Position numbers and translations under genes: made by a program. From NCBI GenBank assembly GCA_019426215.1, contig CM033400.1, positions 17,406,568 to 17,470,567 on the forward strand: 64,000 bases of DNA. The letters are read 5' to 3'. Of this stretch, positions 21,178 to 32,779 are shown piece after piece. The notes below the pieces were generated by a model. It did no database searches, was not told the DNA's origin, and worked only from the letters and a program-made list of their open reading frames with translations. The number at the start of each line of letters is the position of its first letter. Within the stretch, counting starts at the first letter, position 1. Source of the stretch: Buddleja alternifolia (taxonomy: Eukaryota; Streptophyta; Magnoliopsida; Lamiales; Scrophulariaceae).

Positions 21178-23346
21178 TGTTGGGAAATATACATATAGCC
21201 CGACTAAGCACAGCGGAAAATTAAAATTTTAGTTTCTAGGATTTAAACATGCGAGTTTATTAATCCTACGGACTTATCATGTATCATAAGCTTACGCGCA
21301 TCTCTACACTAGTTATTTAAAACTTAAATTAAGAAGATCTTACCTTATTCGATTTTTTGCAAAAATCGAAGAGTTTCTTCTTCCTAAACGTAAGCTCCCT
21401 AGCTTGCTCCTCGTTCCTTGAATCAACTCCTTCATTTTTTCCTTTGATGTAGATTTCGAATTCCTCCACCAAAAACGTCTTTGATCGGATTCTTGATTCA
21501 CTTCAGAGACCCAAGTGTTTCTCCTCTAAAGTTGATCCACACCCCGGATACCAACTCGTTTATAATCTTTAGCTAGGTTGATCTATAAACGTCTATTCTA
21601 ACTCTGAGGAATAGTGTATGGGATTAAGGTGAAAACAAAAAATTACTTCTCTTAAGTATTTTGGAAGAATTCTTGAATTCAAGATCTTGATGAATAATCC
21701 AGAACACAAGAACTTGTATGTGGAGAGAGAGAAACGATTTTCTATGCTAGAGGAACAAAATATTTTGGCTTCAAAATTCATTATCCTTTTTGTTCTCTAC
21801 ATGTCCTATATATAGGACTAGGTTCTTGCAATTCTTTTCCATGTAGAACTCTTATACATTAATCCTTTTCCATGTAGGAATAGAAGACTAATTAATTTCT
21901 AAATAGAACTCTTCTATTTTAATTAGTTTCCTTTCTCTCCAAGAAATCTTATTTTCTTTCAGAAGAAAATTAATTAAACTCCTTTAGTTATTTTCTTCCA
22001 CAAAATTTTCGGCCAAGACTTAATAAAATAGTCTTTTAATAATTAATCCACCATACTAGATTAATTAAAAGTCACTTCCAATTAAATTAAATGCTTTCTA
22101 AACTTAAGCTTAATTAAATTGATCTTATCAACTTAATTAATTTATTTATCCAACACTTGAATAAATAAAAGTCTTAATTAATTAATCTAATTAATTAACA
22201 TATTAACTCAACTACTTTGAATAAAATTTCCTTAATTAAGACATGTATTTGTCCGAGTATTGTGTGTGACCCTTTAGGTTTACCAACATACTAGGAATGG
22301 GTTCATAACCTTTATGATTTAATTTGGACAATTAAATTGTCCGATTAATTAAACACTTTTAATTAACCATCTTATTATTTAATCTCCATTAAATATAAGA
22401 TACCCATAAATCAAAGAAAAGTTTCTAGCTACTTATCTTGAAGACCTAGATGTAGGCGATTCAAAGTGAACCTTTCCAATCGCGCCCATGCAAGTGAGAT
22501 TCCTCCATGAACTAATTTCCCAATTGAATTAAGGATCGAGGAATCTTATTGGTCGAGATCCTTGTAAATTCAATCTTAATAATTCAAGTGTGTTTGACTA
22601 GTGATTATATAATTCAAAAAACTCCTTTCTTAATTAATTAATTACTTGCCTTGGCCAAGGACTAACTCAGTCAAATCACTTAGAATAGTATAGGAAATTC
22701 ACTTGTTCATCTAGACAAGTGATGGATCTTTTGTTGTCAACACCAACCTCCATATATGAGTCACTACACCCAATCACCAGTCCATATGTGTCCTTGTAAA
22801 AGAACTGGCACAGGAGTCAAAGTGCAGTGAGTCAATATACAAGATTACTGTGATGACTCAAGTCAAAAAATTAATCTTACACTATCGTGATTAAGAAACT
22901 CCTAATTCGAGATATATAGAAATAATCACAATTTAGGAAGTTTCAGTCAGGGTAATCAGTGAACTTGTTCTCAATAAGCATCCGCGTATGTGCATTTGTG
23001 TCAACTACACTAATGTCTATAAAACGAGACATTCTCTAATTAAGAGTGTGCATCATAGGCGCAAGTCTATCCGAATTATCAATTTCCCATCTTGATAATT
23101 CTATGACTTGGATGATATTTAGAAAATCACAGCCTTAGAGATTTGTTTTATGATATCCATCCAATGAGATATCAAGTCCCATAGCTATGTGTGAATTCTA
23201 GGGACTTCATCATACAGTTATATAACAATATAAAACATAAGATGAAGAAATATCTTTTATTAATATAATGTAAAACGAAATTGTTTATTACAAGAATAGA
23301 TAAAGAAAACTTAACAAGGATTGGCTCGCATGGCACTAATCTAACA
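21178..23346 (-). mobile_element. LTR unit 2 of tandem array
   Basis: 2169 bp, minus orientation, starting TGTTAGATTAGTGCCATGCG at 23346 and ending CCCAACA at 21178. TATA candidate at 21807-21814. It is visibly very similar to unit 3 and to the inner part of unit 1 along its whole length. No ORF longer than a few dozen codons; those present are chance. Confidence 0.88.
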
Positions 23347-23445
23347 CTAACTCAGTCAAACCACTTAGAATATCATAGGAAATTCACTTGTTCATCTAAA
23401 CAAGTGATGAACAATTAGAAATTCACTTGTGTCATCTGATACCTC
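23347..23445. repeat. 99-bp bridge between LTR units 2 and 3
   Basis: Same length and nearly the same sequence as 21079-21177. It ends with ATACCTCTG, so the primer-site remnant on the minus strand is AGGTATCAGATG. Confidence 0.85.
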
Positions 23446-25618
23446 TGTTGGGAAATATACATAAAGCCCGACTAAGCACAGCGGAAAATTAAAATTTTAG
23501 TTTCTAGGATTTAAACATGCGAGTTTATTAATCCTACGGGCTTTTCACGTATCATAGGCTTACGCGCATCTCTACACTAGTTATTAAAAACTTAAATTAA
23601 GAAGATCTTACCTTATTCGATTTTTTGCAAAAATCGAAGAGTTTATTCTTCCTTAACGTAAGCTCCCTAGTTTGCTCCTCATTCCTTGAATCAACTCCTT
23701 CATTTTTTCGTTTGATGTAGATTTCGAATTCCTCCACCAAAAACGTCTTTGATCGGATTCTTGATTCACTTCAGAGACCCAAGCGTTTCTCCTCTAAAGT
23801 TGATCCACACCCCGGATACCCACTTGTTTATAATCTTTAGCTAGGTTGATCTATAAACGTTTATTCTAACTCTAAGGAATAGTGTATGGGATTAAGGTGA
23901 AAGCAAAAAATTACTTCTGTTAAGTATTTTGGAAGAATTCTTGAATTCAAGATCTTGATGAATAATCAAGAACTCAAGAACTTGTATGTGGAGAGAGAGA
24001 AACGATTTTCTTTGCTAGAGGAACAAAATATTTAGGCTTCAAAAGTCATTATCCTTTTTGTTCTCTACATGTCCTATATATAGGACTAGGTTCTTGCAAT
24101 GCTTTTCCATGTAGAACTCTTATACATTAATCCTTTTCCATGTAGAAATAGAAGACTAATTAATTTCTAAATAGAACTCTTCTATTTTAATTAGTTTCCT
24201 TTCTCTCCAAGAAATCTTATTTTCTTCTAGAAGAAAATGAATTAAACTCCTTTAGTTATTTTCTTCCACCAAATTTTCGACCAAGACTTAATAAAATAGT
24301 CTTTTAATAATTAATCCACCATACTAGATTAATTAAAAGTCACTTCCAATTAAATTAAATGCTTTCTAAACTTAAGCTTAATTAAATTGATCTTATCAAC
24401 TTAATTAATTTATTTATCCAACACTTGAATAAATAAAAGTCTTAATTAATTAATCTAATTAATTAATATATTAACTCAACTACTTTGAATTAAATTTCCT
24501 TAATTAAGAAATGGATTTGTCCGAGTATTGTGTGTGACCCTTTAGGTTTACCAACATACTAGTAATGGGTTCATAACCTTTATGATTTAAGTTGGACAAT
24601 TAAATTGTCTCGATTAATTAAACACTTTTAATTAACCATCTTATTATTTAATCTCCATTAAATATAAGATACCCATAAATCAAAGAAAAGTTTCTAGCTA
24701 CTTATCTTGAAGACCTAGATGTGGGCGATTCAAAGTGAACCTTTCCAATCACGCATTCCATGCAAGTGAGATTCTTCCATCAACTAATTTCCCAATTGAA
24801 TTAAGGATCGAGGAAGCTTATTGGTCGAGATCCTTGTAAATTCAATCTTAATAATTCAAGTGTGTTTGACTAGTGATTAATTAATTCAAGAAACTCATTT
24901 CTTAATTAATTAATTACTTGTCTTGGCCAAGGACTAACTCAGTCAAATCACTTAGAATAGTATAGGAAATTCACTTGTTTATCTAAACATGTGATGGATC
25001 CTTCTTTGTCAACACCAACCTTCATATACGAGTCACTACACCCAATCACCAGTCCATATGTGTCCTTGTAAAAGAACTGGCACAGGAGTCAAATTGCAAT
25101 GAGTCAATATACAAGATTACTGTGATGACTCAAGTTAAAAAATTAATCTTACACTATCGTGATTAAGAAACTCCTAATTCGAGATATATAGAAATAATTC
25201 CAATTTAGGAAGTTTCAGTCAGGGTAATCAGTGAACTTGTTCTCAATAAGCACCCGCGTATGTGCATTTGTGTCAACTACACTAATGTCTATAAAACGAG
25301 ATATTCTCTAATTAAGAGTGTGCATCATAGGCACAAGTCTGTCCGAATTATCAATGTCTCATCTTGATAATTCTATGACTTGGATAGTATTTAGAAATCA
25401 CAGCCTTATAGACTTGTTTTATGATATCCATCCAATGAGATATCAAGTGTCATATGTATGTGTGAAGTCTAGTGACTTCATCATACAACTAATATAACAA
25501 TATAAAACATAAGATGAAGAAATGTCTTTTATTAATATAATGTAAAACGAAATTGTTTATTACAAGAATAGATAAAGAAAGCTTAACTAGGATTGACTCG
25601 CATGGCACTATTCTAACA
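23446..25618 (-). mobile_element. LTR unit 3 of tandem array
   Basis: 2173 bp, minus orientation, starting TGTTAGAATAGTGCCATGCG at 25618 and ending CCCAACA at 23446. TATA candidate at 24075-24082. With its bridge it gives a period of 2272, against 2268 for unit 2. Confidence 0.88.
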
Positions 25619-25717
25619 CTAACTCAATCAAACCACTTAAAATATTATAGGAAATTCACCTGTTCATCTAAACAAGTGATGAACAATTAGAAATTCACTT
25701 GTGTCATCTGATACCTC
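25619..25717. repeat. 99-bp bridge between LTR units 3 and 4
   Basis: Third copy of the bridge, again 99 bp, ending ATACCTCTA. The identical length of the three bridges argues for amplification of one LTR-bridge junction rather than independent insertions. Confidence 0.82.
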
Positions 25718-25814
25718 TATTGGGAATATATATATATATATATATTAAAATTTTAGTTTCTAGGATTTAAACATGCGAGTTTATTAATCCTACGGGCTTA
25801 TCACGTATCATAGG
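25718..25814 (-). mobile_element. LTR unit 4 (first 97 bp only)
   Basis: Begins TATTGGGAATATA, has a (TA)n expansion at about 25727-25744, then matches the unit ends (TTAAAATTTTAGTTTCTAGG). It stops exactly at 25815, where a gypsy LTR (TGTAACACCC) starts, so the array was interrupted by that insertion. The remainder of the unit is not found in this window. Confidence 0.8.
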
Positions 25815-27828
25815 TGTAACACCCAGCATTTTCATAATGAGATTGATTAAACGATAAAGTTTAAGTGGAACTTATAATATCAAGAGTCGGCAGCAAAAAA
25901 AAAAAAAATCAATTAGAAGGAGAGTAGTAAATAAATAAAGTTAAACAAGTGGGAATGGTATGATTATATGATAAAGTGGGGCCATATCACAATTTAGTTA
26001 AACTCCAATACTCCAATATTGAATATTAATAAGTCTTAAAAACCCTAGTTTATACATGTACGATATAGAGTAGTCGGTTGGGATCACAAAAAAAAGAGAC
26101 GACGTGCAACCATGAGACGAAAGAAGGGACATGGAGAGGTAGAATCAACAACACTTCAGGGGAAAAAGGAAACTGATTTCTGTGAGACGTAAACCAGAAT
26201 CTGTGCAAGAAATTCTTAACCTTTCTTGATGGATTAATCAAAGAACTTGTGATTCTTGGCGAAGAGAAAAAGTCGGGGCTGTCAAGGTGAGTATATTCAT
26301 TAGTTTATCATTATTCCGTTTTGTAACAATTTTGACCACGATCAATTTACAATAAGTTTAGAAATTACACCTCATTAACACCCAATTGAAACTAGGATAC
26401 GTACAACACATGGGGAAACCAAGGATGACAAAGGGTTTATATACTTTAATCAACCGAGCATGTTTCTATCTGTCTACATATACACGCATGCAGAATTCAC
26501 CGTTAAAAGTTAAATTGGTCAAGATTACAGGTTTCTAGCAAATTAGATTGTCAGGTGTGATGGTTTTCAAGAATTTGGCATTGTAGTGTGATTCTTAGAT
26601 TTGCTTTAGGACATCAAGTGGGTATTCTGACGAGTTGGAATAAATGGCTTTTTCTAGAAGATGGGTGGATATCTGTCTAATTGCGGTTAATTAGAGGATT
26701 GATTAATTCATGTTTGAGGGAAATAAGTTTGTCACACCTGATATTGCTTTTTATCAGATTGGTCGAAGAAAATATTTCGAGAGTATCTTAAGTAGCACAA
26801 GTTCGTGATTTCAGAGGTACGTGATTTTTCGCTCTTCTAGTTATATAAAATTATATATGTAGTATTTTTGGTGTGCGTGTGTGATTTTTAAAAGCGGGTC
26901 AAGCATGCTTATGTATATATGTATGGATTTGTGGAAAATGTCAAAGGATTTGATTTCTCCTAAACTTGGATTTGAAAAGTGAAAAATGTGATTCAAATGT
27001 GGTTTTGTGAATGTGATTATTATGGAGGTGATTTATAAAACCCATTGTGAGACCATTACATCATTGACTATTCCGGAATAGGAGATGGGCAACCAAGTAT
27101 GTGAGTGTTGGTCAGTGACCCAGTATAGGGGGGTTGTGCCTATACCCCATTACAGGGGGGTTATGCCTGTACCAGGACCTAAGACAGGGGAGTTAAACCT
27201 GTCCCTGACCATGGTTGTCTTATGTGTTGATTTTACGTGGTGAATTGTGCGTGGAGATTTGATATTTCTTTTAAATTGATTTCTTTTAATATTATTCTTT
27301 TAAAGTGAATTTCTAGTGGAAATTATGTGTAACTTTATGGTGTACCCTTGAGAAAATTAAAATATTATTTTGATGCTTGCTTGATCCGACTGGTTGAGTG
27401 ATGGAATTGCTTACTGGGCCGTCGAGCTCATTCTTTTATTAACATTCTTTTTCAGATACCCAGAATTAGTGGAACGGAGAATTTTTGACGTCGGTTGACC
27501 AAGTCTTGAGGAGCTCGACTTAGAAGTTTTTTTTTATCGCTTTTAGTTTAATTCGAGTCGATTAGACTTATTAGTTTTGGATCCTTTGGATTTAGATATT
27601 TATTTATGCGAATCGCCTTAATTTGACTGTACGAGAGATTTTTATTATTCATTGGAGAATTGAGTTATTTTTAACAAGTTGATAATGGAGTTGGTAATAT
27701 TGTATTTCATATATTTTTAGGTATAGATGCTCTATACTAATGTTATTGTTAGGTTAGTCTTGCGGGCTTTTGGGATGTTCTTAGAAGCTTGCGGAGGTTG
27801 TCATAGTCCCGGGGCTCGGGGCGTGACA
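25815..27828 (+). mobile_element. Ty3/gypsy LTR
   Basis: 2014 bp beginning TGTAACACCC and ending GGGGCGTGACA, followed at 27836 by a perfect initiator-Met primer-binding site. Termini of this kind are typical of plant Ty3/gypsy elements such as chromoviruses. It contains GC-rich 30-bp repeats at 27120-27210 and no ORF. It lies directly against the truncated LTR unit 4. Confidence 0.82.
27120..27210 (+). repeat. Three imperfect 30-bp repeats in gypsy LTR
   Basis: Units of the form (CAG)TAtAGGGGGGTTgTGCCTaTACC at about 27120, 27150 and 27181, each containing AGGGGNGTTNNNCCTGT-like sequence. They are local tandem duplication in the LTR. Confidence 0.8.
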
Positions 27829-27835
27829 ATTTTAG

Positions 27836-27847
27836 TGGTATCAGAGC
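27836..27847 (+). promoter_or_regulatory. Primer-binding site, initiator tRNA-Met type
   Basis: TGGTATCAGAGC lies 7 bp after the LTR end at 27828 and is followed by TTAGGTTAGAGTAATGGG. It gives the plus orientation of the element. Confidence 0.88.
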
Positions 27848-28535
27848 TTAGGTTAGAGTAATGGGATAAAACTTGGTGACTATCTAGAGGACTAAAGAGG
27901 TAATGTTGGAAGTGATTGGACAAGCTTTTAATAATTGTCTTTTGTCAGCTAAGTTATGATATGTAGGATCAATGTCAGTTGGATATCAAGAAGTTCCATG
28001 GATAAGTTTCAATAGTGAAAAGAAATTGAGTTGAATTACATCTGAATCCATTTCATCATTTTGGGGGATGTCTTTGATGAGATAATTGAACTTGGGTTAA
28101 TGACTTTGAAAACTCCAGTGATCCTACTATATTTGGATTATGACTTTCGGAATTAATGTTGGTAGGAATTACATAGCTGGTTCATCATTCAAGAATTAAT
28201 ATTTGGTAATAGTCGAAGAGTCGGGAAATTCTGGAATTCCATTTGTCGGGTTATGGAACCACATAGCGTTAGTATCTATTGATATGATACAATAACTTTA
28301 ATTACAGGGGTATGCTGCAACTATGTATATGTACAAGTGAAAGTTTTAGATTTGGAGATAATGTGTCTTATTAGTAACAAGTGGTTGTGATTATAATGCA
28401 GGGGACAACTGTGTGAAGGGAACCAACTTTTTGTTTAAATTGGCCACATTTCTTTGATTAAGAAAAATCTGTTGAATTGATTATTTTGAGAAGGTGGGCG
28501 TCGGATTTCATCAAGTTGTCTTGGTTGGACTCTAT
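27848..28535 (+). other. Decayed gypsy internal sequence, no ORF
   Basis: Follows the primer-binding site, but I cannot recognise Gag or any other retroelement protein. Probably a degraded leader or non-coding internal region of the element beginning at 25815. Confidence 0.4.
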
Positions 28536-28540
28536 ATCCT

Positions 28541-29247
28541 TGTTGTTTCAAAACTTCACAAACGTATCAAATTAATAATAACAAAGAAAGATTATATCGA
28601 GGCGAGAGAGAACTCTCTATCCTTAACACTAAATTGCCCCGCCTTGGTGGTACGAGTTCTTGCAACAAGTGTCCCAAGATACAATGATATTCTTTTTTCT
28701 GAAGATTAAACCACTTCAATTTCAGAAAACTACGAACTTAATTTACTGTTGAAATCTCAAAAAAAAAGATGAAGATGGTTTTATAAAACTCAAGAACACT
28801 TAGAGAGAAATATGTTGTGTTTTGAGTTGGTGTGTCTTAAAATGGTTGGAATGGTTGCTATTTATAGGCAAAATTCATTTCCATAAGAATCAATCCACAC
28901 CATCCATTTCTAAGATCAAATCTTAGCCATCCAAGATGCTCCACCACCTTGAAGTGCTCATATGTCATTCATGATGTATTCATGACATATTTTCCATTAA
29001 AATGTGTTGTGTCATTCATGATATATGCATGACATATTAAATAAAATTATATCAAAATATGGGATACACAATTCAAACCCTTCAATTTAGCACTTAATTT
29101 CTCATTCGTTCCGATTAGAGAAATTCGAAATGCTAAACTCATCTACTCGGAACGTAGATTAAGATTATCCAATAATCTTAAGTATCCCGGATACTAACGG
29201 CGTTCGAATTTCGTACTCAACCACAATTTGTACCATTTTATCCAACA
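28541..29247 (-). mobile_element. Solo LTR with perfect 5-bp target site duplication
   Basis: On the minus strand it starts TGTTGGATAAAATGGTAC at 29247 and ends GAAACAACA at 28541, 707 bp. It is flanked on both sides by ATCCT (28536-28540 and 29248-29252). A TATA box (TATAAATA, minus) lies at 28859-28866, with a transcript-leader-like AACCATTCCAACC downstream. It contains two copies of TGTCATTCATGATRTATKCATG near 28971 and 29008. No internal region is present, so LTR-LTR recombination removed the rest. Confidence 0.88.
28859..28866 (-). promoter_or_regulatory. TATA box of the solo LTR
   Basis: Minus strand GCCTATAAATAGCAACC, centred in the solo LTR, with the U3/R arrangement expected for a retroelement promoter. 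Confidence 0.6.
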
Positions 29248-29252
29248 ATCCT

Positions 29253-31239
29253 TGTCAAAATTGTCTCGGTTTAAGCGCCCACATGAAACTCACCATAGTC
29301 TTCTTATGGATGATTACTTTCCTGATAGAGAAAAAAAAATTGCTGAGAAGGCATGATATTTCGTTAATTGTTATAAGGATCTATGCTCTTAGTAAATTAA
29401 AAGGCTTTTATAGTTATTCTGTAGTGTTAAGGTTACACTGATATTAAGTTTATGATTCAATGAACTACGGAGCTATGGTTTTGATTTAAATTATGATGTT
29501 GACAATGAGGTTAAGAATTGCCTAACTACCTAGTGGCATACAAATTTATGAATCTATAGAGAACTGCTATTATTTGCAAATTTACTTATCCATTTACAGG
29601 ACTAATATATTTCAAATGCGTAGAAGATCTGATCAATCTTATATATTTAGAGTTATACTCTGATTCGGGATAATATTATTATCGAATGATTTAAGGATTG
29701 GGAGAAACTAACTGTTGAGATTCAATATTTGAATAAAGGAGCATACTTATCTCATAATTATTTCCTTTTTGTAATTATTTTATATCTTGGGGTTGTGTCC
29801 TTGAAATCAAGGAGGATAAATAAAGTGACTTGGGGTAGTGAAAATAGTGGATATCCTGACTTTGGCCATTGAGGTATGCAACAATTTTTCGGGAAAATTG
29901 AGGACTCCTGGAATTCTTTTACTTATCGTGCGAAGTAAAATAATAATGTCAAGATTGTATAAGCTTGGTAATGCAAAGTGATATACGATTAAGGTTTTGG
30001 ATTTTTCAGATTTATGTAACACACTAAGAATCCAACAAGGGCTCACTTGTATAAAGTTTTTGTCAAGATCGAGTTTATAAGTATAGTACGTAGTGATTTG
30101 TTACAAGGTTTAGATTTGACTGAGTTGCTATAGGGATGGATAATAGAGTAAGATTTTGATAAATTTTTAGAAAATAATAGACGAACCATGTTTGTTTAAC
30201 TATTTTAACTGCTTGTCCGTCTTTTTATGGTTAACTCATAACTTGTCTGGACATAGGTGGCACTTGTAGATCCTCATCAGAAAGAATTGGAGTCACTAAA
30301 TAGTCCACATTGGAGAGGGTTGGATTCTCTAAATAATCATTTGTTTCATTATGGTGAGTATAACGATGTGCTCAATGGTCTTTAATGATACTACTCAAAT
30401 TTGGATCTGATTGGTTCTTGGTGAAGTATGGTTCTTGGGTTATAATCTGTCATGGACTTAAGTTTTAAATTCTAAAATTTTGAAGAGACAAGATGCTTAA
30501 TGATGTAGGTGACTGCTGCAGATGGATTTTTCCCTTGATACATGGGAGTTAGTGATTGGGTTACTATTTCAAATATTAGTAGTTGTACACTATGATGATG
30601 TTAATAAGTGATCGGTGGCATTTTATTTTTTTATCATTGAAGGAATTATTAGTAATGAGTTAAAGACTTTTATAATTATTCGGAGGAGCGCAAGTTAAGA
30701 TTTTCGGACTCTCACCTTAGCATGCTATTATATGTGTTCAGATGTTTCGGTTAAAGATATTAGTGTAATCGACATATATGGAACAGGAGATATAACATAC
30801 CTAAATACAATCCTCTAAAATTATTCTAAATTCACCGATTAAATTGAAGAAACAACTAGTAAAAGACTTACTTGTAAAGGCCACGTCAATATACCTAGCC
30901 CCCTTTACCAATTACTCTTCATTTCCTATTTTTACTGAATTTTTTCCTCTCTTTTCTTTCTTTTCTTTCTTCTCTCTGGTTTTTCTTTCCTTTCCTTAGC
31001 TTTTACATTCCATTTTGCCGTCCAGAAGAACTTTTAAAGAGGTTGAGGCGGTGTGCTTGCTAAGCTTAATTGTGAAGCAAAGTTAAGAATAATATTATTA
31101 TATTCAATGAATTATTTGCAGCTGCTAGCTTAATACGTGTTATACGTTTATGCCTCATATTTTCTATGTGTCACATATTTACATTCATCGTGACATATAA
31201 ATGACACGTAAGAGCATGTAGGGTATGAAATATATTGAC
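29253..31239. other. Unclassified decayed repeat sequence
   Basis: About 2 kb with no convincing ORF. It resembles worn LTR or internal gypsy DNA and has a CT-rich tract at about 30950-31000. The left boundary of the minus-strand gypsy LTR lies somewhere in its right part, but I could not place it; a TGTAAAGGCC at 30873 is one possibility. Confidence 0.35.
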
Positions 31240-31590
31240 CCGGTGACTAGGGGGAAGCTTTCGTGTACCAAATTCAATCAAAACTTTAAAGTTAAGCGTG
31301 CTCAGACTGGACCAATCCTGAGATGGGTGACCACCTGGGAAGCACGTCAATTATCATTTCATTTTTTTTATTATTTTATTTAACTAGCGATAAATGCTAG
31401 ACGTCATGCCTGCTTAGACGTCGTGCCTGCTTAACTAGTGATAAACGTTCGCAAAAATGTACCTTAAATGCAGTTATCATATAATTAGAAAGTAATCATG
31501 TTTGTGCAATCATGCCATTTATAGTCAATAATAAATGCAACTATATGACATGCTTATCGTTGGCTGCGTGAGAAATTATTGGGCATTACA
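31240..31590 (-). mobile_element. Chromovirus 3' LTR (5' portion)
   Basis: The LTR starts on the minus strand with TGTAATGCCCAATAATTTC at 31590, directly after a purine tract (GGAGGTTATGAT, 31591-31602) that follows the chromodomain-encoding end of pol. The left end is undetermined. The LTR includes a 5S-rRNA-like block at 31287-31348 in antisense. Confidence 0.7.
31287..31348 (+). other. 5S rRNA-like sequence inside a gypsy LTR
   Basis: About 60 bp resemble the internal-promoter half of plant 5S rRNA: AGTTAAGCGTGCTC (box A region) at 31290, a diverged middle, then GATGGGTGACCACCTGGGAAG (box C region, 31322-31342). The first half of a 5S gene is not recognisable, so this is not a functional 5S gene. 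Cassandra elements are known to carry 5S sequence in LTRs. Here the block sits antisense in an LTR joined to chromovirus pol. Confidence 0.75.
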
Positions 31591-32779
31591 ATCATAACCT
31601 CCTTCAAAAAAATTTCGTCCTCGAAATTTGACATACCGAAATAATTCTGGATACTTGTTCCGCATTTCTTCTTCCCGTTCCCATGTAGCTTCTTCTACCG
31701 CATGATTTTTCCACAAAACCTTTACCAGACTAATACTTTTGTTTCTCAATTGTTTCACCTTCTGATCAAGGATTTGCACTGGTTTATCTTCAAAGGCTAA
31801 ATTTGGAGATAACTCCAACGGCTCGTAACTTAGCACATGAGAAGGATTTGAAATGTATTTCCTCAGCATGGATACATGGAACACATTATGAACACCGGTT
31901 GATGAAGGAGGTAAGGCCACTTTGTAAGCTCTATCTCCAACTCTTTCAAGAATTTCAAATGGACCAACATACCTCAGGCTCAATTTTCCTTTCTTCCCAA
32001 ATCTCATGATTCACTTCATTGGGGCCACTTTCAGGAACACATGATTTCCAATAGAAAATTCCAAATCCCTTCTCCGTGTGTCTGCGTAACTTTTCTGCCT
32101 ACTCTGTGCCATTTTCATTCTTTCACGTATCTTTTCCACAACCGTTGTTGTTTGTTGTACCAATTCTGGACCAAGTAGTCTTCTTTCTCCAACTTCATCC
32201 CAATGAATTGGAGATCTGCATTTTCTTCCATATAATGCTTCATACGGTGCCATTCCAATGGTAGATTGGTAGCTGTTGTTATAGGTAAATTCTACCAATG
32301 GTAATTTCACATCCCAGCTTCCTTGAAAATCTAGTGTGCACGCTCTTAGCATATCCTCAAGTATTTGTATGACCCTTTCAGATTGCCCATCGCTCTGTGG
32401 ATGAAATGCTGTACTGAATGCAAGCTTTGTTCCCATGGCATTGTGCAAATTCTACCAGAATGTAGAAGTGAATTTAGGATCCCTATCGGATACTATGGAA
32501 ACTGGCACTCCATGCAATCTGACTATTTCTTTAATGTACTACTGAGCATATTGATCCATGTTATATATGTCGACTTTACTGCAAGAAAATGTGCTGATTT
32601 TGTTAATCTATCGACAATCACCCATATGGAGTTGTATCCCTTTTGAGTTTTAGGCAATCCAAGCACAAAATCCATAGTAATATGCTCCCACTTCCACTCT
32701 GGGATCGGTAGAGGCTTTAATAAACCCGCTGGTCTTTGATGTTCAGCTTTAACCTGTTGACAAGTTAGAAGAAATTTCT
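31576..32779 (-). pseudogene. Chromovirus integrase with C-terminal chromodomain (broken)
   Basis: Read right to left: [17 protein letters not shown] and [20 protein letters not shown] (first catalytic Asp), [22 protein letters not shown] (second Asp), AFHPQSDGQSERVIQILEDML (catalytic Glu), YEALYGRKCRSP, then SLRYVGPFEILERVG and the chromodomain LVKVLWKNHAVEEATWE with YPELF. Defects include a frameshift near 32560, a TAG after STFW, and a TGA in place of Gly of the APMKGIMRFG-type motif at 32009. The chromodomain normally directs integration to heterochromatin. The N-terminal side is cut at 32779 by the SIRE LTR. Confidence 0.88.

Noticed and set aside
17796..25814. CRISPR-like or classical satellite array
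   Set aside because: The repeat unit is 2.27 kb with LTR termini, primer-site remnants and TATA boxes; no short repeats with unique spacers, and a plant context.
28494..28709. 71-codon plus-strand ORF
   Set aside because: Runs across the boundary of the solo LTR and its target duplication, so it is accidental.
31287..31348. Functional 5S rRNA gene
   Set aside because: Only the 3' internal-promoter half is recognisable and the middle is diverged.
31203..31590. A Cassandra TRIM element
   Set aside because: 5S-like sequence fits, but no initiator-Met primer-binding site follows the TGTAATGCCC...GGGCATTACA end, and that boundary joins chromovirus pol instead. Not fully excluded.
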